Of a stretch of 64,000 nucleotides of DNA, positions 47,062 through 58,800 are shown in pieces. The stretch covers positions 10,292,001 through 10,356,000 of the forward strand of contig JASFXZ010000016.1 in assembly GCA_032209605.1 (NCBI GenBank), read 5' to 3'. This stretch comes from Mactromeris polynyma. Its lineage: Eukaryota; Mollusca; Bivalvia; Venerida; Mactridae. Every line of letters starts with the position of its first letter. Positions within the stretch are counted from its first letter, which is position 1. A model generated the notes under the pieces. It worked only from the letters and a program-made list of their open reading frames with translations. It made no database searches and had not been told where the DNA came from. A program made the position numbers and the translations under genes.

Positions 47062-48024
47062 TATTTGAAAAGCTGCACTCTCTCGAAAAGGGAAAACAAT
47101 ATTCTTTCTTCCAAACTTTGCGAAACTTTTCACAACTCTCTACAAGCGTCCCACTAACCATGATCAAGTCTCGATAGCTTCTCCATAAAGCTGACGCATT
47201 TGGCTTAACATATCTATCAACATCCATCGAGAACGAGATTATGTGTGAATAAAGTTGGTTCTGTCTTTTAAACAACAGAAGCAATGCTTTATTTAGTACT
47301 AAATGGCCCCTTGTTGTTGTGCAAACACACAGACTAACAGTTATATTAATATTAACATGATTAATGCCCATGATTTGTCTCTATAATCACCGAAATATAA
47401 ATCATTATATGTCCGTGATATAATCGTTGAAGTTAATTATGATTTAAATAATCATCAAATGTCATGATTACTGATTTATGATGATTATATTTATTGGAAA
47501 CTATAAATTGATTAATAATCATTATGATTACTGTTTCTTTATCTTTTTGTCTGTCCTGTTATTCATTCCAGTTTAGATAGTATATATGTGTCTGTGGTGA
47601 AATTAATATAAATATCGAATCTAAGCACTGATTTGCTTCTCGTTTTTGTGCAAAAAAAGTTCGGAAAATCATATGATTAAAATACAATTTACGATCTATT
47701 TCTTTTATAGGCAGAATTATATTACTATAGAATTATACATATTTCCTTGGAAATCTTTCAACATGCTTTGCATTTTGTTCTATCCCAAATGTTCACCAGA
47801 TGAGACACCTGTCGACAGTCAATGATATCCCTTTCCAGACAACATTATCATGATATTCATACTCACTTTCAGATATTTGTTGGAACATTCTTACTATCAA
47901 ACAAAATGAGTGCCCTCGTCTCTTTGTGCTCGACACCATATAGATATCATAAAATTAAGTACTATAGATATAGCAATTTTATGACATCCATTCTCAACGC
48001 ATTGCCTGAAACAAACTTTACTGC
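47062..48024. other. MGLL upstream region
   Basis: Holds the MGLL 5' UTR and presumably its promoter. AT-rich, no clear TATA or CpG-island signature. Several ATGATT/AATCAT motifs recur at 47390-47530. Confidence 0.35.
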
Positions 48025-48515
48025 ACATACTTAGTCAATTTATGTGTATATGTTGGAAATCAATGACCATATAGCGATTGAGTGTGAGCTTGGCTAGCCT
48101 TTATATCGATTTTTACTGACAGTTCCAAGGCTGTCAATAACTGTATGGTTATTATTTCTTTTCGTATTTTTTAAAATGTATGTTATATTTCCCTCCCCCC
48201 TGTGTAATTATTTCACTTTACATAGTATTCATGTTATTTTCTGACCAGTGTCGGCCTATTGTTGCCTTGACTTGTCCTGTGATCTTTTCCATCCATTAAC
48301 CCCACCCTACTGTTTGTCATCTTTGATTCTTCTAGTTATTCCTTATGGTCGGCAAGGCCATTCCTTGCACCTCTGTTCCCTTACGTATGTACCATTGAGC
48401 CTCTTCAAGAGCCTTATGTTTTATGGATTGTTGTTTCCCCGGATGTCTGTGTGGGGAGACACTGTCTTATACATGTATGTATATGGCGTTCTCTGTAGCA
48501 ACTTATTCTCTCTCT
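48025..48515 (+). repeat. interspersed repeat family R1, copy 4
   Basis: From GGAAATCAATGACCATATAG to CTCTGTAGCAACTTATTCTC; lies in the shared MGLL-DNAJC2 upstream region. Confidence 0.7.
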
Positions 48516-49211
48516 TTTACATTTCGGAACGGTCCGGAACATTCATTTTGATATTATGATAATAATGTAAGCTTGAAATACTATATTAGATCTAAATAAT
48601 GCCAATATAGATGTGTTTTAGTTTATGATTGTGAATATTTGATAAGTTCTAGATTAAAAAGTCTAGCAAAGTCAAGCAAGGTCTAATAAAATTATGAAGT
48701 TTAGCAAGTTCAAGCCATGTATAGCAAAGTCAGTATTTATTTTAAGTTCTAGCTGGTTTAAGCATTTACTGAACTTTTTAAATTTATAATTACAAACGTC
48801 TAGGAAAGTCAAATAAAATGTTACTGTTATTGATAGAGCATTCAGTTACCGTTGAGCAAACAGAAAGTGAAACGTACATAATATTTCATTTTGAAGCATC
48901 TATTAAAGCATATGTAATACTGAACTTTATTTGATCCCACCAGTTGTTTGTTTGATCAACGGTATCCAGGCCACATCACGTGGAGGCGCTCTTGTCATGG
49001 CCATTGTTTTGTTTGTTTGCAGTTTTTAACAATGCATATACATATACATGTATTTACAGGAACTGTCAGCTGCGCGATGTAACTTGGTTGACCCTTTTTT
49101 AAAGTGGTCTTCAGTTAAGAATACCTTTAGTACCCATTATCAGCTCCACATCCTGCAAATTACATGTAACTCTCAAGATGCCTCTAATATGAGAGAAAAT
49201 CGAAAGTAATT
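48516..49211. other. no feature seen
   Basis: Short imperfect repeats of CTAGCAAAGTCAAGCAAGG type near 48660-48730; otherwise featureless. Confidence 0.35.
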
Positions 49212-49500
49212 TTACTCTCTACTGTCCGAGTGTAGCAGTAAGGGGCCTAGAAATATTGTCGACTCACCCGTGCCTTTTCTTGTGACTTTGTAAGATTTGT
49301 AGACCGTAGAACTTGAGACAAAACACTTAACGAGAGAAAATGTCCGATAAACACCAACAAAACATTCTCCTGAGGACATGAAATACTTGAAATTTGAGAC
49401 TTGGGCATCTGTGTAGCATATCACTGATGACAGTGGATTGTTACGCGAGTGGATTTCTTCTGTGACGAAGGGATGATTTTCACTGACCATCTGAAAAAAC
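49212..49500 (-). pseudogene. transposase-like fragment (MULE-like), catalytic Asp lost
   Basis: The frame contains SSGECFVGVYRTFSLVKCFV, TVYKSYKVTRKGTGE and STIFLGPLLLHSD. In related invertebrate transposase-like proteins, as I remember them, the segment reads VGVDRTFNLG...IFLGP..LH.D. Here the Asp of DRTF is Tyr. A TTTTTTCAG acceptor-like site precedes it. Lies about 270 bases upstream of the DNAJC2 ATG. Confidence 0.45.
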
Positions 49501-49512
49501 ATTCATCAATAC

Positions 49513-49543
49513 CACGGACCTATATATGGTATATAGGTCCGTG
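49513..49543. repeat. perfect hairpin, 14-bp arms, 3-base loop
   Basis: CACGGACCTATATA (49513-49526), TGG, TATATAGGTCCGTG (49530-49543), about 220 bases upstream of the DNAJC2 start codon. Confidence 0.85.
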
Positions 49544-49766
49544 TCAATACTCGTCTGCGATGCTGTTGCTTGGTCGGTCTTTGTTTTTCAGCCTTTTGCA
49601 GTGCTTTGATGCGCTGACATTTTTTCATATACCGCCGAGTAGTTACGATTGGGAGTTTGGGAGTTTTGTGTTTAGAAGGTCCGGAACGTTTCTCTTTACC
49701 CAGTCCGATAATCAGAATCATATAGGCGCTTGAGCACATGAAAGTGTGGGTAACTTTTTCTGAAAA

Positions 49767-49824
49767 ATGTTCTTGCCGGCTCCAGAAGACGACGAAGTAA
49801 GCGGAATATCGGCAAAATTGTCAG
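49767..49824 (+). CDS. DNAJC2: DNAJC2 exon 1 (coding part)
   Basis: ATG in GAAAAATGTTC; 19 codons plus one base, donor TCAG/GTCAGT. Phase and the sequence [17 protein letters not shown] fit exon 2. Confidence 0.8.
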
Positions 49825-52800
49825 GTCAGTTGAGGATCTAGAATCTTTTTTTCAACACGGCTCCTCCTTACATGGATCTCGGTGTTATTGGACTGACATG
49901 ACTGAAGACTCGTGGTACTGCCGGTTGTCAGACGTTTCACCCCCAAGTCGTTTCCTCCCAAGACATTTCACCCCCAAAACTAGTCCAAAATATTAGACGT
50001 AAACATACCCATTTAACCATTAACATTCATTATTTTGTTATTTTACTTTCACTTTGTATGTAACGTCTAAACGGGCCCTATGCCATGTCATGTATCATTT
50101 TCGAATCCGCGAATTATATCATTAATAATTTAATTGACGTAGAAACAGTTTAATGCACTGTAGAATTTCGTTTTATACTAACAAATAAAATGAAAATCAG
50201 CTTTAAACGCTTAATTTTCGATAAAATGTTCATCATGTTGGCAAAATAATATAAAATAATTTTCGCACATGTGTCATTTATCCCGCTTCAAATGATGCCG
50301 GGTTCCGGAATCCGGCTTTTTCACTATTCAAAAATTTCATCTAATTTTCGATTCGTATATTGACTGTGTTTATTAACCGGATACGTTGGGCAGCCATTAC
50401 GATGAATCTCCATGAAATCTGCACTAGATGGAAACAAATGCGCATCTTTATACAATTAGCGCATGGCATTTTGGAATTCTTGAAATTATCCGGCTTAGAA
50501 AGCATAGCATCAATTGCGCGATTGGAAATGTATTTTCCCTGCTTGTGTTGTTTGATGGTTCAAAATTAGTGGAAAAAGAGCGACACAAAATCGTGTCGGA
50601 AAGTGCTAAGTGACACTAAGAGGAGGCCGATAAGACCCTACGTACCCGGAAAATGTCAAAATGTGAAATAAGGTATGTAGGGTCTTATTTATAGGACTCG
50701 GGGCCTCCGCTGCCGTTCGCCAATGTTGCCATTTGCGAAAGATTTGCGAATTTGGCGACAATAAAATGCATTTGGCGAAAGTGATTGGCAAATGTTTTTT
50801 TTCCAATAAATTTCAACGATATAAGCGGTTTTAAGTGTTTCTGTAATAGATGTGATTCCACAACATCAAGGGTAATTATTTATACTATTTCAGTTTATGA
50901 TAATTGAATTGCTTCAATGTTTTTGTTCTGTGTTTCTGTAATAGATGTGATTCCACAACATCAAGGGTAATTATTTATACTATTTCAGTTTATGATAATT
51001 GAATTGCTTCAATGTTTTTGTTCTGTGTTTCTGTAATAGATGTGATTCCACAACATCAAGGGTAATTATTTATACTATTTCAGTTTATGATAATTGAATT
51101 GCTTCAATGTTTTTGTTCTGTGTTTCTGTAATAGATGTGATTTATTGTTTATCATTCAGCTGTCAATAGCAAAACTAAAGTAATGTTCATTGAAATTTAC
51201 AAAATTGTATGTTTGATAAATATTTTTGATAACATTATTTTAATTGCATTATATGCATGCTTTTCACATGGGCTGCATCATGTCGCCATTTTTGTTGTTT
51301 ATGATAAAATAGAATGTGGTAACAAATGTAATATATCGTTTACTGTATATTTTCAGACGACAAGGATGCTGCTGATGTTGCCAGAGTTTATACATACAAG
51401 TATGTCGAGAGGATGCCTTGGTGGATGCCTTGGTGGAGAATAAACTGGCCATTTACCGATTGTCAACAGAAATAGAATTTGAAAATGATATGTATTGTTT
51501 TAACGTCATGAATGAAATAAAAGTGCTGTTTTACATTATACATGTATTTACATTTCTGTCTTATTTGACCTCTTTAAATCATAAATGAACGGTTCTGGCT
51601 CTGGTGGCTCAAAGTGGCTCCAACTCTTTTCAATTGGCTAAAGTCGTGGCTACATGTATAAAAAAGCCAGGGGAGGCCCTGGGACTACCTCAAAATGGGA
51701 GTGAAACGTCTAAGTAATTTATCTGATGGTTTCCAGCGAATAACTTGAGTCCCGTTCGTCGTATTGACATCAAACTTGGTGTATAGTAAAAACATGTGAA
51801 GAGCTCGCTTGGGATTGCTTTTGGGTTTGGTCCACCAAAGGTCAAGGTCACTGTTACTTAAAATAGAAATTTGGTTTCCGGCCAATTACTTGAGTTTCGT
51901 TGATCATATTGTTATCAAACTTGGTGTATAGTAAGAACATGTGGAGAGCTCGCTTGGGATTGCTTTTGGAATAGTTCCGTCAAAGGTCAAGGTCACCGTT
52001 TCTAAACTTAGCAATTTGGTTTCCGGCAAATAACTGAAGTTTCGTTGATCATATTGACATCAAACTTAGTTTATAGTAAGAACATGTCAAGAACTCCCAT
52101 GGGATTGCTTTTGGGTTCGTTCCGTCCAAGGTCACGGTCTCTTAAACTCAGTTTCCACTTAATATCTTCGCTATGCGCGGGTGTATTGACATCAAACTTG
52201 GTGTATAGTTGTTGCATATATATATAATATATCTAAGTGTGAGTGTGTATATGCATGTATCACCTAAGGCACCTTTGCGGCATTGATGATCATCATGTAT
52301 TCATTATACAAATTGAGCCTTGGTTACAAATAACTATGTACTAAACCTGGTTTGGGGGCATTGCCCATTTCTTGTTGTTATCATTTATTACAGTCTAATC
52401 TTAAGTCGTTGTACATACAACAGTCTAATATTGCATGAGGTTCGTCTTCCAAAATATTACAAGCGTCACATTTACAATCTTCAAGTTTTATATTTGTATA
52501 CCTCCCAGTCTCAATTTTGATCGGTGCTACACCACAGCGAAATTTACAAAATGCAGAACGGTGACGCAAAGGTAAAATAATTTGACAATACTTTTCTTTG
52601 ACAAATTCATTTTTAAACAAACAATAAGTATGAAGTTTATTGTGGCCGTGCCCCGATACGAGATAGTGTTTCGACAAGGAGAATACGTCTAAGGTTCAAG
52701 GAAATTGAGTTAAGACTAAGAGTGCGAGAGTTCTGGACGGCATATTTAGACAATGAAATGAGCACAAGTGAACTATTAAAATTAATGTGCAAAAGTGTAC

Positions 52801-55800
52801 AGTCCTCAATGTGAGGGTAATGACATGATAAATGAAGAAACCCTGCTGACTAGACTATAAAATTTGTATGTGTAATGAATATTACAGCTAGTTTAAGTCT
52901 GGGTTGTTGTTAGGAATGAAGTTAGCTTTGAGTTAGCATTGAGTATATATATACATGTAGCCTCCATTTCTCTTTGAGATCCAATCTGTATCATATTTAT
53001 TGTTTGACTTGACATATATATCATTTCAAGTATTACATTAGCTTCTGATTTGATGGGACATAGGTGTTAGGAATGAAGTAAGCATTGAGTTAGCATTGAG
53101 TATATATACATGTAGCCTCCATCTCTTTGAGATTCAATCTGTATCATATTTATTATGTGTATGGGTGGGTGTATGTGTGTATATATATATATATATATAT
53201 GAGTATGGGTGGGTGTATGTGTGTGTATATATATATATGAGTATGGGTGGGTGTATGTGTGTGTATATATATATATGAGTATGGGTGGGTGTATGTGTGT
53301 GTATATATATATATGAGTATGGGTGGGTGTATGTGTGTGTATATATATATATGAGTATGGGTGGGTGTATGTGTGTGTATATATATATATGAGTATGGGT
53401 GGGTGTATGTGTGTGTATATATATATATGAGTATGGGTGGGTGTATGTGTGTATATATATATATATATATATGAGTATGGGTGGGTGTATGTGTGTATAT
53501 ATATATATATGAGTATGGGTGGGTGTATATGTGTATATATATATATATGAGCATGTGTGTGTATGGGTGGGTGTATGGTGGATGTATGTATACATTTGAG
53601 TGTGCATGTGTGTGTATGTATATATGTTTATGAGTGGGTGTATGTATATATATATATATATGTGGCAAATTTGGAGTTAAAAGAACCATCGGATCTACAG
53701 GATCATGTGGATTTATCTTCACATTGGGATCAAGCTGTATTTAAGGATTAGTTGGACTCTTTACACAGTATATAAGGCATTGTCATTATGAAGTAAGGAG
53801 TCACTCAGTCTGTTAGACCGTTATTGCGTGTTGGATATATCATTGAATACTGTGGGATTAAACATTGTGGAGCGAACCTCGTGTTACTTAGTTATTTTTC
53901 CCCCGTAGAACTTGGGAGTTGTTACATATATATATATTGTAGTGTTTCATCATGTGCATCATAGAATGACAATATCAACCAAAATTATCAATAAAATATA
54001 ATGTGTTATATGTTGTTTACTGTTTTTACTTGCATTTTTTCTTAATGTTAAAGTAATATGTGTCAAATGACTGCCGCAGCATTCTTACAAGTTCAAAAGG
54101 TGTTGATTAAATCACGGGTCGGTCTAATCACCCCAGGACTACCCCAGGACTGCCACAGGATACACCAGGACTACCCAGGACTCTTATAATTTGACTAGAA
54201 TGTGATTTTAAAACATTTTATACAGTTATTTAGACATAATGGAGTAATAAAGGATAATTTGCGATCAATATAACATGCATAAGGGAAGTAACTCTGAGCA
54301 TGACACACCAGGACACACAAGGACTGCCACAGGATTCCCCAGGACTACGAAGGAATCTTTTAATTGGACTGAAATGTGATTTTAAAACATTTAATACAGT
54401 TAAGAATAGTATTTAGATATAATGGAGTATTCATGGATAATGTGCAATGAATATTATAACGTTCCTAAGGGAAGTAACTCAGAGCGTGACACACCAGGAC
54501 ACCCCAGGACTCTTTTAATTGAACTGAAATGTGTAAAACAATTGAATTATTTCAGAATATTATTTAGATAATGGCTTAATAATGGGAAATATGTCATATA
54601 AGAACAGTATTTCGACAAAAAAAGAGAGCATTCCGTTATAGCCGTACATCTGCTGACAAAATAATAAATTAGTTTCAAATTACAGAATGTTACGTTTTAG
54701 TGCTATGTTACAAAAATGAATGCACAACATTATTACCACATTATTTGTGTAATAATGGTTGTTTTGAAAGAACATGTCTCAAAGCATGATTTTCATATCC
54801 AATGCGTATCATGACGTAGCCATACCGTAACAAGAGTTACTTACTTTGTATAATGTGAAATATCAGACACAACAAATTTCACTTTATTACTCTATTACAT
54901 GGACATATTAACAGCGAAATGTCCTACATTGCTTATAAAGATACATTCAAGTGCAAATATCGGAGTCCTGGTGTATACTGGGACAGTCCTGATGTGTCCT
55001 GGGGTGTCATGCTCAGAGTTACTTCCCTTATGCACGTTATATTCATTGCAAATTATCCATTATTACTCCATTATGTCTAAATAACTGTATAACATGTTTT
55101 AAAATCACATTCTAGTCCAATTATAAGAGTCCTGGGTAGTCCTGGTGTATCATGTGGCAGTCCTGGGGTAGTCCTGGAGTGTCCTGGGGTGTTTAGACCG
55201 ACCGTTAAATCACACCTTCTAACAAAGTCAAAAGGTGTTGATTAAATCACACATTCTGACAAAGTCAAAATTAAATGATTGATCAGCTAAAGGGTTTTTA
55301 AACTATAAATTAACAATTTAATCTTAAAATAAACACCAAATTAATATGTAAGCACACAAATATAATTATATTAAAAAGTGGGAGTGAAACGTCTAGGGTC
55401 TATTAAAATTGGGGATGAAACGTCTTGGGAGGAAATGACTTGGGGGTGAAACGTCTGGAATTCGTACTGCCTGTACTGTTCTCTGTAGTGATCTGTTGGT
55501 GCTAGAGAGTAGAGTCTAGTATACTATACATACATTGGCAGTGTCCGGTGATAGTCCCACCTGATGTTAAAGTGTGCTTTTTATGAAATGAAAACGATTG
55601 ATTTATTATTATCTTTCTGTCAATTTATTAAATTAGATATAATTGAAGAATGTATAAGTGTATACTCATTTAAAATAAATAAATTATTTTCATTCAGTAA
55701 AATGCACATTTTATCATCAGGTGGGACTATGACTGGACATTGCCCATATATCTAGTAGACAGACAGCCTAGTCAGCTCAGTTGAATAGCGCTTTGTTACT

Positions 55801-58800
55801 GTGTTATGGATTGAAAATGTTCTAAAGGTGGCCATTGTGAAGTTCAAGCCCACAACCCCTCAACCATGCATTGCTTGTAAGCTGTATGTGCTCCATTCAC
55901 CAGCGCTATTATAAATTTGGTGGTGGTTAAACCCAAAATGGCTGTACTTCTCCCATTTCTAGCATTTTGGGGTCAAAAATCAAGGGCAATCAACTCAAAC
56001 ACTGCCATCCTTAAACATTTAAAGTATATCAAGGGCTTAAGAGAGATCCATGATGCAGAGAAAAAGAACTGTCACTTACAAAATATATGCTATAATTGCG
56101 GATGGATTTTATTTTTTCTGTACTTTATAACAAAATGATTTCACAAGAAATAAAAATTTGACTGTTTGGCAAGGCACCCGGGAATTTCTTCCAAAAATGT
56201 ACCTGTTCCGTGCATCAGGCAAGACAGTTATTTGAAATCTGTTTAAAAATGTTGCATTTCATACATTACAGCATGTTCCAAGCTAGAAGTAGAGCCTGTT
56301 GGTCGTTGGTTTGAAGCCCTGTGTTTACGCAGACGACATAAACATTCACTCTCGCAGCATTCTCTGTCAAGTTCTAGCTCATCTGAAAGTGAAGATAACG
56401 ATGATGATGTTGTTGAAGATGATTCGCTGCTTCTCAGTTTAGATCCAAAAGAATGGAAGGTATATATTCTAAAGGCATCTAGCTAAGGTTTCATCTGTAT
56501 TCATATGTATATAATAATCATACAATTAGTATTAAATCACAAAGCATAAAGAATCTGAATTACCAAAATTCTTAAGTCAGATTCAGCTTGCTAGCTTCCA
56601 AATTTTGAGAAAATATGTTTAGTTGCAGACTTGTAATTCACAATGTTGAACTTAAGTAAGGTATTTCTTGTCTAGTTTTGACATTTTATTGCCTTTTTAA
56701 TGACCTGACCTCCATGGACTAGACTGGTGCGAGTGTTCAAAGGTTGGTAGACCGAGTAATTCACTTTAACTTAGGCAATTTTATTATAAAAATGACTATT
56801 TTGAAAAATGCTGGCACGTCTTCGTAGCTAGATGAGAGTTTTTATAGGCAATGGCTATTTGTCTAGCTACTAGTGCTTCACTAAATGTATGGATATTCCA
56901 AAATTCTGGTTAATTATTGGATTATCTGTAGACATATTGTAATTTCTACCTAGTGTCATTTTATAAGTGACATAATCACCTAGATTTCATATTAGACATT
57001 GATGTACTTTATGCTTCAGAAACAAGATCATTATGCTGTTCTTGGGCTGGACAAGCTTCGTTTCAAGGCAACAGACGCACAAATTAAGAAAGCCTGTATG
57101 TTTAGTTTATTATAGTAAAGTATAGTTTATACTCCCTGAAGGAGGAGCATTTAGCGGCTGCTTTGTCTGTCTGTCTGTAGTAGTACTTGCATTTGTATCT
57201 GTGCTGTTTCTCAGCAATCACCGACTGGAATTCAATGAAACTTAATGAGATGCTTCACTATGTAGGGTTATTGATCCACTGTTGTTATTCAAATTCATTC
57301 CCCCCTCAGAGCCAAAAAAACACCGGAAAAATACTATTTTCACTAGAACAATATGATTTTCTGACAAGCAGATCTTATAACTGATACATTTTCATGTTTT
57401 GTTTACCAATATGTACTACAATAATACATGAGAATTATTGCATGTCTATGCCATTTTGAACTTGACCAGAAAGATGTCAAAACAATTCCCCAGGTTGCTT
57501 GAAATTCCCACTACCAAGGGCTGCAACCCTCTTCTCCAAAGTAGAATGAGGCCCCTGCTACCAAGGGCTGCAACCCCAAAGTAGAGTGAGGCCCCTGCTA
57601 CCAAGGGCTGCAACCCCAAAGTAGAGTGAGGCCCCTGCTACCAAGGGCTGCAACCCCAAAGTAGAGTGAGGCCCCTGCTACCAAGGGCTGCAACCCCAAA
57701 GTAGAGTGAGGCCCCTGCTACCAAGGGCTGCAACCCCAAAGTAGAGTGAGGCCCCTGCTACCAAGAGTGAGCATATTGTCAGCATATTCCAGTCTGATGA
57801 TTTTTCACAGCCATCAGTTCTATTGATAATCTCTTGTTGAAGTTTCTATTATAACTTATGAGTTGTGTCCTGTCCTGAAGATGTCTCCTACTTATAGTAT
57901 TTTAATGCAAAGTCCTATAGAAGGTTAGAGTTTCTTGCAGAGAATGCTTCTACTTACTTTTCAGTTTCAAATCAAATTGATAGTGCACTAGAACAAAGAG
58001 TTTTTATACAAATATAAATGTAGTATTAATATTCACAGCATAATGACTGATTTTGTATGAATCATTTGCTTATATGATTCGTGTTGATTGAAATTGAATG
58101 GACACTGCTTATATTGTTATGATTTCACTGTATTTCATCTGACACAAAATGTACCATGTTTTTTACACTCTTTTTGTCTAATTTTTCTAAACAGATAAAC
58201 GTAAAGTGTTACATCATCACCCAGATAAGAGACGTGCCCGAGGGCTTCAAGTCAAAGATGGAGAAGATGACTATTTCACTTGCATTACACGAGGTCAGTG
58301 TAGGAAATTTCTGTATTGCACTTGTGTTTTTTAGCTCAGGGATTTCTCTGACGCAGAAATCTTGAGTCCCTGACTCCCTTTTCTTTCTAGGAACCCCCAT
58401 TTTCAACTTGCTATGCATCCAAGGACCCCCAGCTGAAAAATCCCTAAGGAAAACCCTGTTGAGCTCCAGGAAACTTTTAAGATGCAGTACCATGCTTTAG
58501 AGTATGTCTGTATGAAGGCATTAACAGGCCATTTTCTCAACATTATTACTTAGCATGTTTTGATAGAGAGTATTAACCTTTACAACTAGTATGCCTTAGA
58601 AATGAAGCATGCTTGCTATTCACTTATGTATAATCATCTGTGCTATATTGGTCTATTTTAAGCTTGGGAAACATTGGGGAGTCCTGTGAAGAGAAAATCG
58701 TACGACAGTATTGATCATCTGTTTGACGACAACGTTCCATCAGCGAACAACAATGCAAAAGAAAAGTTCTTTGAAGTCTTCAGACCAGTATTCGCTGAAA

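Larger units (their letters stand above)
49923..55463. mobile_element. 5.5-kb inverted-repeat element filling DNAJC2 intron 1
   Basis: Inverted ends share about 49 bp starting CAGACGTTTCACCCCCAAGT (49929 inward; reverse complement from 55457), with four mismatches. The 8-bp direct repeat GTACTGCC lies at 49915-49922 and 55464-55471, six poorly matched bases outside the good match, so the exact ends are uncertain. It contains R2, several tandem repeats, a LINE fragment and a second fold-back. No transposase. Confidence 0.65.

Noticed and set aside
47000..47371. 123-codon minus-strand frame overlapping MGLL exon 1
   Set aside because: It overlaps the true MGLL start in another frame and shows no domain; most likely 5' UTR or chance.
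49506..49739. 77-codon basic minus-strand frame just upstream of DNAJC2
   Set aside because: Spans the hairpin and lies next to a transposase fragment; no family recognised, so not called as a gene.
52625..52815. 65-codon plus-strand frame ([20 protein letters not shown])
   Set aside because: Attractive composition, but it has no start codon, overlaps the edge of a LINE fragment, and I recognise no family.
53134..53722. Long Thr/His/Tyr-rich minus-strand frames
   Set aside because: Translations of a TG/TA-rich minisatellite.
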